Below, piece by piece: positions 1-7,111 of a DNA stretch of 16,527 nt. The first letter of the stretch is position 1; every line of letters begins with the position of its first letter. Source of the stretch: an uncultured Thermomicrobiales bacterium (lineage in GTDB: Bacteria; Chloroflexota; Chloroflexia; Thermomicrobiales; UBA6265); contig CADCWH010000365.1 in NCBI GenBank assembly GCA_902806395.1, positions 1 to 16,527 on the forward strand, read 5' to 3'. The translations under genes and the position numbers were made by a program. A model generated the notes under the pieces. That model was not told where the DNA came from. It saw only the letters and a list, made by a program, of their open reading frames with translations, and ran no database searches.

Positions 1-1544
1 AGCGGGTTGGTCCGCGCCGTGGCCTCCAGGACGTCGGCGATGATCTCGTCCGGACCTTGGTGGAACCAGGGGTCGTCGTAGCCCATCGCCCCGGCCAGGG
101 CCCGCATCACGTCCCAGTTACTGCGCGCCTCGCCGGGTGGATCGATCGCCCGGGCGTTGTACTGGAGGTTGCGGTGCCCGTAGGCGGTGTGCAGGTCCAC
201 CTGCTCCAATTGGGTCGTCGCCGGCAGGACCAGATCGGCATAGTCGGCGGTGTCGGTCAGGAACTGCTCGTGGACCACGGTGAACAGGTCCTCTCGCCGC
301 AGACCCTCGATGATCTTGGCCGTGTTCGGCGACGCCGCTGCCGGGTTGGCGCAGAACACGTACAGGGACCGGATCGGCGGCCCCTCGACCTCGCCGGTCA
401 GCGCCGCCCCGAGCCGGTTCATGTTGACCGATCGCGGAGTCTTCGGGCCCGCACCCGCCCGACCGACCGTCTTCCGGTCCCACTGCACGTAGCCCCCCGT
501 GCTGTATCCGAGCCCGCCGCCGCGCGTCCCCACCTGTCCGGTGATCGTCGCGAGGCAGGACAGGGCCCGGGCCGTCTGGCCACCGTTGCCGTGCCGCTGG
601 ACGCCGTCGGCGAACTTGAGGAGTGCGGGGGAGGTCGACCCGTAGCGGCGCGCCAGGGCGACGATCTCCCCGGCGGCGATCCCGGTGATCGCCTCGACCC
701 GCTCCGGTGGGTACTCAGCCGCGCGTTCCCGCAACTCTCGCCAGCCGACGGTGTTGGCTTCCAACCAGGCCTCGTCGTGCAGTTCCTCGGCGAACAGGAC
801 GTGCATGATTCCGAGGGCCAGTGCGCCGTCCGTGGCGGGTCGGGGCCGAAGGTGCTGGTCGGCAGAGCGCGCGGTCAGGGTCCGGCGCGGGTCGATGACC
901 ACGACGTGGGCACCCGCCCGCTGCGCCTCGCGGATGAACGGCATCACGTGGGGACTGGTGCTGGCCGGGTTATGACCCCAGAGGATGATCAGGCGAGCGT
1001 GCGCGATGTCGGCCGGGTCGGGAGACCACCGGGCCCCGAACGTCATCTCCACCGCCGTCTCGGCCGCCGCGCCGCAGATCGAGCGCTGCAAGCCGCTGGC
1101 TCCCATCCGGTTCCAGAGTCTCTGGTTGCAGACCGAGAGCTGGACCAGCCCGAGCGTGCCGCTGAACGAATAGGGGAGGATCGCCGCACCGCCGTCCTCG
1201 GCGATGATGGTTTGCCACCGGCGGGCGATCTCGGCGATCGCCGCGTCCCAGGTGATCGGCTCCCACCCCCCTCCACCCTTCGGCCCGACGCGCCTCAGCG
1301 GCGTCGTTAGTCGGTCCGGGTGGTAGACCCGGTCTAGATAGGGCCTGACCTTGGCACAGAGCCAGCCTCTCGTCACCGGGTGATCGGCCTTGCCGGTGAG
1401 GCGGATCGCTCGCCCGTCGACCACTTCCGTGACGAGGGCGCACGTATCCGGGCAATCGTGCGGACAGGCCCCATGCACGAGCGTGGTCGACCCCAGACTC
1501 GGTACCTCATGCCCGTCCGACCGCACCAACGAAGCCCCCACCAC
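1..1544 (-). CDS. Molybdopterin (bis-MGD) oxidoreductase, N-terminal part; gene continues past the left edge
   Basis: I translated this frame by hand from 1544 down to position 1 and met no stop, giving about 514 codons. Residues 27-63 carry an Fe4S4 motif, C27-x3-C31-x3-C35-x27-C63 (ACPHDCPDTC, then GWLC), as in the N-terminal domain of the formate dehydrogenase/DMSO reductase superfamily. Next come molybdopterin-binding segments: LIILWGHNPAST, VVVIDPRRT and LYVFCANPAAASPNT, then LVLPATTQLEQVD. Cys157 in SICGAAAE is the likely molybdenum ligand (inferred from position). The usual C-terminal MGD-binding domain must lie outside the window. No Tat motif precedes the cluster, so the enzyme is probably cytoplasmic. 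An in-frame TAG at 1556-1554 limits the start. GTG at 1544 has a G-rich stretch before it, while GTG at 1541, 1526 or 1478 are alternatives. The gene diverges from the transporter genes. The substrate cannot be told from sequence. Confidence 0.9.
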   Translation of the reverse strand, partial: MVGASLVRSDGHEVPSLGSTTLVHGACPHDCPDTCALVTEVVDGRAIRLTGKADHPVTRGWLCAKVRPYLDRVYHPDRLTTPLRRVGPKGGGGWEPITWDAAIAEIARRWQTIIAEDGGAAILPYSFSGTLGLVQLSVCNQRLWNRMGASGLQRSICGAAAETAVEMTFGARWSPDPADIAHARLIILWGHNPASTSPHVMPFIREAQRAGAHVVVIDPRRTLTARSADQHLRPRPATDGALALGIMHVLFAEELHDEAWLEANTVGWRELRERAAEYPPERVEAITGIAAGEIVALARRYGSTSPALLKFADGVQRHGNGGQTARALSCLATITGQVGTRGGGLGYSTGGYVQWDRKTVGRAGAGPKTPRSVNMNRLGAALTGEVEGPPIRSLYVFCANPAAASPNTAKIIEGLRREDLFTVVHEQFLTDTADYADLVLPATTQLEQVDLHTAYGHRNLQYNARAIDPPGEARSNWDVMRALAGAMGYDDPWFHQGPDEIIADVLEATARTNP

Positions 1545-1576
1545 CGATCCCCCCTACGCCTGACTCGTCGTCGTGC

Positions 1577-1582
1577 TAGTCT
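1577..1582 (+). promoter_or_regulatory. Candidate extended -10 element for the transporter operon
   Basis: TAGTCT is preceded by TG plus one base (TGCTAGTCT), the pattern of an extended -10 box. It lies 63 bp upstream of the first permease start. No good -35 box sits at 16-18 bp spacing, which an extended -10 promoter may not need. This is a weak call from sequence alone. Confidence 0.25.
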
Positions 1583-1600
1583 AACCGCTCCAAAATCCTT

Positions 1601-1620
1601 CCCGACCACGGTGGGTCGGG
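1601..1620. repeat. Perfect inverted repeat, 7-bp arms, upstream of the permease gene
   Basis: CCCGACC at 1601-1607 and GGTCGGG at 1614-1620 are exact reverse complements around a 6-base loop. The repeat ends 12 bp before the Shine-Dalgarno of the first permease and follows the candidate -10 box. It could be an operator or a 5' UTR hairpin. No T-tract follows it, so it does not look like a terminator. Confidence 0.5.
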
Positions 1621-1632
1621 CCAGCGCCGAAT

Positions 1633-1640
1633 GGAGGAGG
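1633..1640 (+). promoter_or_regulatory. Shine-Dalgarno GGAGGAGG that fixes the permease start at 1646
   Basis: GGAGGAGG sits 5 bases before ATG 1646. A longer reading from ATG 1631 would place this strong ribosome binding site inside the coding sequence and has no such site of its own, so 1646 is preferred. Confidence 0.8.
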
Positions 1641-1645
1641 GACTC

Positions 1646-2584
1646 ATGGCGACGTACATCGTCGGCAGGTTGTTCAGTCTCCTCTTCGTCCTACTTGCCG
1701 TCTCGGTGATCGCGTTCCTGCTGATGCACGCCGTGCCGGGTGGCCCGTTCGCCCCGGACGAGAAGGGACGCCTGCCCGAGGCGACGCGGCAGGCCCAACT
1801 GGTCAAGTATGGCTTGGACAAGCCGATCTGGGTCCAGTACGTCCGCTACGTCTCCCATGCCGTGCGGGGCGATTTCGGCGTGCCGTTCCAGAGCCCGACC
1901 GAGACCGTGATCGGACTGATCGCCCGCACCTGGCCGGTGACGATCAAGATCGGCATCCCGACCATCATCATTTCCTATACCCTCGGCACCCTGCTCGGGG
2001 CCATCGCCGCGATCCGCCAGAACTCCTGGGTCGACTACCTCGTCTCCTTCGCGGCGACCCTGGGCCTCGTCGTGCCCAACTTCGTGATCGCTCTCTGGCT
2101 CCTGCTGTTCTTCAGTGTCTACCTGCGGTGGCTCGAACCGGGCGGCTGGGGGGAACCCCAGCACTACATCATGCCGGTCATCGCCTATTCGCTGGCCCCC
2201 ATGGGTCTCGTCGCCCGTTACACCCGCTCCAGCCTGCTGGAGGTCCTCCGAGCCGACCACGTCCGCACGGCCAGGGCGAAGGGGCTGAGTGAGGCCCGGG
2301 TGATGAGCTGGCACGTCGGCCGCAACGCCTTGATCCCCTTCGTCACCATCCTGCTGCCGGAGATCCCGAATATCTTGACCGGCTCGATCTTCATCGAGGC
2401 CACCTTCCGGATCCCCGGACTGGGCCGCTTCTTCGTCACCAGCACCCAGTCGCGTGACTACCCGATGATCTTGGCCCTCGTCCTCCTGATCGCCGCCCTC
2501 TGGGGTGTCGTCTACATCATCACCGACCTGCTCTACACCGTCCTCGACCCACGCATCCGCCTCGGCGGCGGGGTGACCCGGTGA
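1646..2584 (+). CDS. ABC transporter permease, Opp/Dpp type, DppB-like
   Basis: This 312-residue inner-membrane permease belongs to the binding-protein-dependent transport family that serves peptide, nickel and oligosaccharide importers. Residues 9-30 form the first membrane helix, followed by an extracytoplasmic segment with the DppB-type pattern [16 protein letters not shown] and RGDFG. More hydrophobic helices lie near 100-122, 131-160, 232-250 and 274-298. The EAA loop that contacts the ATPase is at about 203-231 ([18 protein letters not shown], then ALIP). The C-terminus [12 protein letters not shown] is typical of DppB. The TGA stop overlaps the ATG of the next permease by one base, which implies translational coupling. 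The family is certain; the substrate is not shown by this subunit. Confidence 0.93.
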   Translation: MATYIVGRLFSLLFVLLAVSVIAFLLMHAVPGGPFAPDEKGRLPEATRQAQLVKYGLDKPIWVQYVRYVSHAVRGDFGVPFQSPTETVIGLIARTWPVTIKIGIPTIIISYTLGTLLGAIAAIRQNSWVDYLVSFAATLGLVVPNFVIALWLLLFFSVYLRWLEPGGWGEPQHYIMPVIAYSLAPMGLVARYTRSSLLEVLRADHVRTARAKGLSEARVMSWHVGRNALIPFVTILLPEIPNILTGSIFIEATFRIPGLGRFFVTSTQSRDYPMILALVLLIAALWGVVYIITDLLYTVLDPRIRLGGGVTR

Positions 2585-3546
2585 TGCGAGACGGGGTGGC
2601 GATGGAGACCGCCGGCATGGATCGGCCCGGGACGCCGAGTCCCGCCGCCGGCGGGACCGACGCATCAGGACTTGCCCTGGCCCTCCCCGACCGGCGGATG
2701 GGCGAGCCGCGCTCGGCCGTCTACTACGCCGCCCGGCGCTTCCTCCGCCAGCGCCTCGCGATGGTCGGGCTGGCGATCACCCTCTCCTTGATCATCCTCG
2801 GCTTCGGAGCCCCCTTCTTGGCCCCGACCGGCTACGCCGAGGCCGACCTGATGTCGGCCAACCAGTTCCCGAATCGCGAACACCTCCTCGGCACCGACAC
2901 CATCGGCCACGACTTCCTGAGCCGGGTGATGTACGGGACCAGGACATCGCTCATGGTAGGGTTCGCCGCCGTCGCGGTGGCCTGCCTGGTCGGCCTCCCG
3001 CTCGGCTTGGCGGCCGGCCTCTATGGGGGTTGGGTGGACTTCGTCGTGATGCGGATGGTCGAAGTGATGACGGCCTTTCCCGGACTGCTCTTCGCGATCT
3101 TCCTGATGACCGTCGTCGGGGCCGGGGTGGGCAACATCATCCTGGTCATCGGCATCACCAGTTGGGTCACCCTCTGCCGCCTGATGCGGGCCCAGTTGCT
3201 CCTCCTGCGCGAGCAGGACTACGTCGTTGCCGCCCGGGGCCTCGGCGCCAGCGAGTGGACGATCGCCACCCGCCACCTGCTGCCGAACGCGATCGCGCCG
3301 CTGATCGTCTCGGTCAGCCTGGCGATCCCGATCGCGATCTTCGCCGAGGCCGGCCTCAGTTACCTCGGCATCGGCATCAATGAACCCACCCCCAGCCTCG
3401 GTAAGATGGTCGCCGACAGCGCCCCCTACATCCGGGTCTATTGGCACCTCGGACTCTTTCCCACCCTGGCGATCGCCCTGATCATGCTGGGGTTCACCTT
3501 CGTCGGGGACGGGCTGCGCGACGCCCTGGACCCCCGCCAAACTTAG
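2584..3546 (+). CDS. ABC transporter permease, Opp/Dpp type, DppC-like
   Basis: This 320-residue partner of the preceding permease starts at ATG 2584 inside TGATG; an in-frame GTG at 2581 is an alternative. About 45 polar, Pro/Gly-rich cytoplasmic residues precede the OppC N-terminal segment (RRFLRQRLAMVGLAI, first helix at about 60-80). The family signature HLLGTDTIGHDFLSRVMYGTR is at about 100-120. The EAA loop (DYVVAARGLGASEWTIATRH, then LLPNAIAP) is at about 212-240, and FVGDGLRDALDP closes the protein as in other DppC subunits. It would form a heterodimeric channel with the DppB-like subunit. No ABC ATPase gene follows; the binding-protein gene comes next after 67 bp. Confidence 0.93.
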   Translation: MRDGVAMETAGMDRPGTPSPAAGGTDASGLALALPDRRMGEPRSAVYYAARRFLRQRLAMVGLAITLSLIILGFGAPFLAPTGYAEADLMSANQFPNREHLLGTDTIGHDFLSRVMYGTRTSLMVGFAAVAVACLVGLPLGLAAGLYGGWVDFVVMRMVEVMTAFPGLLFAIFLMTVVGAGVGNIILVIGITSWVTLCRLMRAQLLLLREQDYVVAARGLGASEWTIATRHLLPNAIAPLIVSVSLAIPIAIFAEAGLSYLGIGINEPTPSLGKMVADSAPYIRVYWHLGLFPTLAIALIMLGFTFVGDGLRDALDPRQT

Positions 3547-3563
3547 GCTCCCCACCGTGGAGT

Positions 3564-3583
3564 GGCCAGCCACCGGGCTGGCC
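3564..3583. repeat. Perfect inverted repeat between permease and binding-protein genes
   Basis: GGCCAGC (3564-3570) and GCTGGCC (3577-3583) are exact complements around a 6-base loop. The repeat lies 18 bp after the DppC-like stop and 18 bp before the Shine-Dalgarno of the binding-protein gene. Such hairpins in transporter operons can tune relative expression of the binding protein by mRNA stability or partial termination. That role is inferred here, and no T-tract is present. Confidence 0.5.
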
Positions 3584-3600
3584 TTCGGCACCTACGACGC

Positions 3601-3606
3601 GGAGGT
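3601..3606 (+). promoter_or_regulatory. Shine-Dalgarno GGAGGT for the binding-protein gene
   Basis: GGAGGT is 7 bases before ATG 3614. An upstream in-frame GTG at 3557 would run translation through the 3564-3583 hairpin and add residues before the Tat signal, so the ATG is preferred. Confidence 0.8.
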
Positions 3607-3613
3607 CGTACGC

Positions 3614-5416
3614 ATGACAGAGACACCGAGGAACCCGAATCCCACACCGGGCGCCAACCCCGTCCGGTCGCGAGTCGATCGTCGGGCGCTGCTGCGCGGC
3701 GCGGCAGCCGCCAGCGCCGGGATGGCCAGCCTGTCGATCTTCGGCGGGGTCGGCGCATTCCCCTCCCCTGCCTCGGTCCAGACCCGGGCCTTGGCCCAGG
3801 CCGGCACCGCCCTGCCCGCCGATGCGGCGCCACCCGAGCAACAGCTCTGGCGCCAGGCCAGCGACCCGACGTTCTCCAAGGTGCTCGACTTCTACGAGCA
3901 AGTCTACGAGCGCCCCGCCGTGGCAGACCTGTTCAGCGACCCGCTCGTCCGCCTGGACAAAAACTTCCAGATCATCCCGGGTGCCGCCACCGAGTGGTCC
4001 GGCAGCGAAGACGGCAAGACCTGGACCTACCAGCTCGATCCCAACTTGGTCTGGAGCGATGGCAACCCGGTCACCGCGAACGACTGGGTCCGCACGTTTC
4101 AGTACTCCGCCGATCCCGAGCACGCCTGGGATTTCACCTGGTTCTGGAGTCCGGTGATCGTCAACTACGCGGCCGCGGCCGCCGGTGAGGTGCCGGTCGA
4201 CCAGATCGGCGTCCGGCAGGGCGCGAACGCGAACGAACTGGTCTTCGAGACGGTCGATCCCGCCCCGTACCTCCCCTCCATGCTGCTCTACTCTGCCCCG
4301 CTGTCGGCGGCCGCCCTCGACTCGACCGGTCCTCTCTACAACACCAACCCCGAGACCGCGGTGTCCTCTGGTCCATTCATCCTCGAGGAGTGGGCGCGCG
4401 ACCAGTTCATCCGCTATCGCCGGAACGAGACCTACGCTGGCTCGCTCGATGTCCCGATGCAGCACGTCATCGTCAAGTTCGCCGCCCCGACCACAAACTT
4501 CACGCTCTACGAGGCCGGCGAGATTGACTACATGGAGAACCCCGCCCCGGCGGAACTCCAGATCATCGAGGCCGATCCGGAACTCAGCGAGCAGCTCTAC
4601 CAGGGCGTCGGTGACTTCCGCGTCGACTACCTCTTCTTCGACGTCACCAAGGCCCCCTTCGACAACTTGCTCGTTCGCCAGGCGTTCAGCCACGCGATCG
4701 ACCGGGATGCCATCAAGCAGCAGATCCTCGGCCCTCTCGGCAATCCGGCCTACTCGTTCCTGGCCCCCGGCTTCCCGGCCTCCAACATGGATGCCCTGGC
4801 CGATGTCCAGGCCTTCGACCCCGAACTCGCCAAGCAACTCCTCGCGGAGGCTGGTTACCCGGACGGCGAGGGTTTCCCGGACCAGGATCTGTGGCTTCGG
4901 GCCCCTACCCCGGTCGAGTCCGCCGTCGGCCAGGCGGTCGGGTCGATGCTCAGCCAAACGCTGAACATCAACGTCGAGATTGGCCCACGGGACCAGAAGA
5001 CGTTTACCGACGCCCTCAATGCCAAGCCGACCGAGATCCCGCTCGGGTTCGTGTCCTACGGAATGGACTATTTGGACCCATCAAACATGTTGGGGGTTTG
5101 GCTCAGCGGCGGTCGCCACTCCTGGACCAATGAGGCCTTCGATACCGGCGTCAAGGAAGCGACGGTCTTCCTCGGCGACGAGGCCGAACGGATCGCCATG
5201 TTCCAGGCGGCCGAGCGCATCCTGGTCGAAGATGTCCCGGCGGTCTTCATCCACTACCGGACTCCGGTGCAGCTCGTCAAGCCATACGTCGCCGGGGATG
5301 CCCTGCTCCCGGACGAGAACGGCATCGCCGCCATCCACTGGCCGGGCTTCTCGACCGGCAGTACCGTCCCATCCGGGCTCTACATCACTCAGGATGCCCC
5401 GGCGGACCGGTCTTAG
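3614..5416 (+). CDS. Family-5 extracellular solute-binding protein with Tat-type signal (OppA/DppA-like)
   Basis: The 600-residue product captures the ligand for the preceding permeases. It starts with a polar n-region, a twin-arginine motif at R23-R24 (VDRRALLRG), a hydrophobic stretch at about 29-49 and an Ala-rich cleavage area near 59-63 (ALAQA). I find no cysteine in the whole protein, so it is not a lipoprotein. The mature part has the SBP_bac_5 order: PLVRLDKNFQIIPGAATEW, DGKTWTYQLDPNLVWSDGNPVTANDWV, SSGPFILEEW, then DNLLVRQAFSHAIDRDAI and the C-terminal lobe with DYLDPSNML. Homologues bind peptides, but some Opp-type proteins bind xylo-, manno- or cello-oligosaccharides. The GH51 gene just downstream favours a sugar ligand, as an inference. 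The gap to that gene is 110 bp. Confidence 0.92.
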   Translation: MTETPRNPNPTPGANPVRSRVDRRALLRGAAAASAGMASLSIFGGVGAFPSPASVQTRALAQAGTALPADAAPPEQQLWRQASDPTFSKVLDFYEQVYERPAVADLFSDPLVRLDKNFQIIPGAATEWSGSEDGKTWTYQLDPNLVWSDGNPVTANDWVRTFQYSADPEHAWDFTWFWSPVIVNYAAAAAGEVPVDQIGVRQGANANELVFETVDPAPYLPSMLLYSAPLSAAALDSTGPLYNTNPETAVSSGPFILEEWARDQFIRYRRNETYAGSLDVPMQHVIVKFAAPTTNFTLYEAGEIDYMENPAPAELQIIEADPELSEQLYQGVGDFRVDYLFFDVTKAPFDNLLVRQAFSHAIDRDAIKQQILGPLGNPAYSFLAPGFPASNMDALADVQAFDPELAKQLLAEAGYPDGEGFPDQDLWLRAPTPVESAVGQAVGSMLSQTLNINVEIGPRDQKTFTDALNAKPTEIPLGFVSYGMDYLDPSNMLGVWLSGGRHSWTNEAFDTGVKEATVFLGDEAERIAMFQAAERILVEDVPAVFIHYRTPVQLVKPYVAGDALLPDENGIAAIHWPGFSTGSTVPSGLYITQDAPADRS

Positions 5417-5499
5417 CGCACTCTCGGTAAGACGGGGAGGGTTTCCGCCAACGTCGTCGGTACCCGTCCCGTTGCCCATCACGACGCGCCGGACCGCCA

Positions 5500-5515
5500 C
5501 TCCCGGCGCGGGGAG
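5500..5515 (+). promoter_or_regulatory. Small hairpin overlapping the ribosome binding site of the GH51 gene
   Basis: CTCCC (5500-5504) pairs with GGGAG (5511-5515), and GGGGAG at 5510-5515 is the only Shine-Dalgarno-like stretch before ATG 5527. Pairing would hide the ribosome binding site. A 5-bp stem can arise by chance in GC-rich DNA, so this is a low-confidence site. Confidence 0.25.
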
Positions 5516-5526
5516 ACCCCTCGACC

Positions 5527-7017
5527 ATGACCGATACCCGGCTGACCGTGCTCGGCGGGTCGCCGATCGGCACGATCTCCCCGCGCCTCTATGGTCACTT
5601 CGCCGAACACCTCGGCCGCTGCTGCTACGGTGGCCTGTGGGACGGGGAACGGGGCGGCACGAGCGGGGCAGGCTTTCGCCGGGACGTGGTCGCCGCCCTG
5701 CGCGACCTGCCCGTCCCCCTGCTCCGCTGGCCGGGTGGCTGCTACGCCGACCACTATCACTGGCGAGATGGGGTCGGTCCGGTGGCGGACCGACCCCGAC
5801 GCCTCGGCATGTCCTGTGGGCTCCAGGTCGAGGACGACAACGCCCTCGGCACCCATGAGTTCCTCGCCCTCTGCGTCGACCTCGGGGCTGAGGCCTATCT
5901 GGCGGGCAACGTTGGCACGGGCTCCCCTCAGGAGCTCGCCGACTGGGTCGAATACTGCGTGTCTCCCCGCGACACGACGCTGACCCGAGAGCGGGCCGGG
6001 AATGGCTCGCAGGCCCCCTTCTCCGTCCCCCTCTGGGGAGTCGGCAACGAGAACTGGGGCTGCGGCGGTAACTACGACGCGGTCACCTATGCCTTGGAGT
6101 ACCGCCGCTACGCGACGACGCTCCGCCACGTCGCGCCGGCCGCCGAGCTAGTGGCCTGCGGTTTCGAGGACGACTGGAACGTCGCCCTGCTCGCCACCCT
6201 CGGGAACCATGCCGGTCTCATGGACCACCTCTCCATCCACGCCTACTGGAACGACGGCGGCCCCGAGACCGGCTTCGACGAAGCGGGATTCGACGCCCTG
6301 CTGGCCGAGGCGCGGGACACCGAGACGTTCGTCGCCCGGACGGCGGAGATCATCCGTGATGCCGTCGGCGACCGCCACCGGATCGGCGTCGCCCTCGACG
6401 AGTGGGGCGTCTGGCATCCCGAGGCTCGGCCCTGGGGAACCTCCGGCGTTCCCGCCCGAGATCCCGTGACGTTCGAGCAGGCCAACACCCTCCGCGATGC
6501 CCTTGCCGCCGCGGTCGCCTTCCAGGGTTTCCACCGGCAGTGTCAGGTGCTGACCCTCGCCAACATCGCCCAGGTCGTCAACGTGCTCCAGGCCGTGGTG
6601 ATGACTGACAGTCCGCGAGTGTGGAAGACCGCGACCTACCACGCGTTCCGGATGCATGCCGACCACCTGGGTGCCACCGCGCTGCCGGTCTCGACCGACG
6701 CCGGTTTCTCCCTCCCCGACGGGACGCCAGCCGTGGCGGGGACCGCCTCGACGGGCACACGGGGCCTCACGGTCTCCCTCGTCAACCAATCGATGACGGT
6801 CGCCGCGGACGTGACACTTCGGATCGACGGACACCACACGATGGGGCATCCGTCGGCGATGATCCTGACCGACGCCGACCCGGCGACCCAAAACAGTGCC
6901 GACGAGCCGGACCGACTAATCCCGGTCCCCCTCCCCGTCGTCCCGGGCGATTCCGGGGCCTGGCGAATCGACCTGCCCCCGGCAGCCTTGGTGACGATCC
7001 GCTACCCTTTCGCCTGA
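5527..7017 (+). CDS. Alpha-L-arabinofuranosidase, glycoside hydrolase family 51
   Basis: This 496-residue enzyme would release terminal L-arabinofuranose from arabinan or arabinoxylan fragments by the retaining mechanism of GH51. The N-terminus (ISPRLYGHFAEHLGRCCYGGLW) and LLRWPGGCYADHYHW match the family barrel. Glu175 in GNENWG is the expected acid/base and Glu292 in ALDEWGVW the expected nucleophile. SIHAYW and LTLANIAQVVNVLQAV are further family segments. The last ~110 residues form the usual C-terminal beta domain. Length is normal for GH51. There is no signal peptide, so it acts in the cytoplasm on imported oligosaccharides, which suits its place behind the transporter. ATG 5527 follows GGGGAG at 11-base spacing. 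Activity on other substrates is possible, but both catalytic glutamates are in place. Confidence 0.93.
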   Translation: MTDTRLTVLGGSPIGTISPRLYGHFAEHLGRCCYGGLWDGERGGTSGAGFRRDVVAALRDLPVPLLRWPGGCYADHYHWRDGVGPVADRPRRLGMSCGLQVEDDNALGTHEFLALCVDLGAEAYLAGNVGTGSPQELADWVEYCVSPRDTTLTRERAGNGSQAPFSVPLWGVGNENWGCGGNYDAVTYALEYRRYATTLRHVAPAAELVACGFEDDWNVALLATLGNHAGLMDHLSIHAYWNDGGPETGFDEAGFDALLAEARDTETFVARTAEIIRDAVGDRHRIGVALDEWGVWHPEARPWGTSGVPARDPVTFEQANTLRDALAAAVAFQGFHRQCQVLTLANIAQVVNVLQAVVMTDSPRVWKTATYHAFRMHADHLGATALPVSTDAGFSLPDGTPAVAGTASTGTRGLTVSLVNQSMTVAADVTLRIDGHHTMGHPSAMILTDADPATQNSADEPDRLIPVPLPVVPGDSGAWRIDLPPAALVTIRYPFA

Positions 7018-7032
7018 CGCTCCCCCGGTGCG

Positions 7033-7061
7033 ACGACGCGCCGCTCCGCACGACGCGCCGC
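7033..7061. repeat. Two 12-bp direct repeats ahead of the aminotransferase gene
   Basis: ACGACGCGCCGC occurs at 7033-7044 and again at 7050-7061, 17 bp apart start to start, in the 94-bp gap between GH51 and the class V PLP enzyme. A shorter related string, ACGACGCGCC, also occurs upstream of the GH51 gene around 5482-5491. They could be regulator sites or simply GC-rich low complexity. Confidence 0.4.
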
Positions 7062-7111
7062 GTCCCACGCCCAAACCCTCTCCCCAACCCACTGCCGAAA
7101 GGTCTCTCCCG

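Noticed and set aside
57..1310. 417-codon open frame on the plus strand
   Set aside because: The minus strand here encodes a continuous molybdopterin oxidoreductase with intact cysteine cluster and cofactor segments, so the plus frame is a shadow.
3494..4957. 487-codon open frame on the minus strand
   Set aside because: It is antisense to the solute-binding protein and reflects GC-rich codon bias. The composition is Gly/Arg/Glu/Val-heavy and no domain is recognisable.
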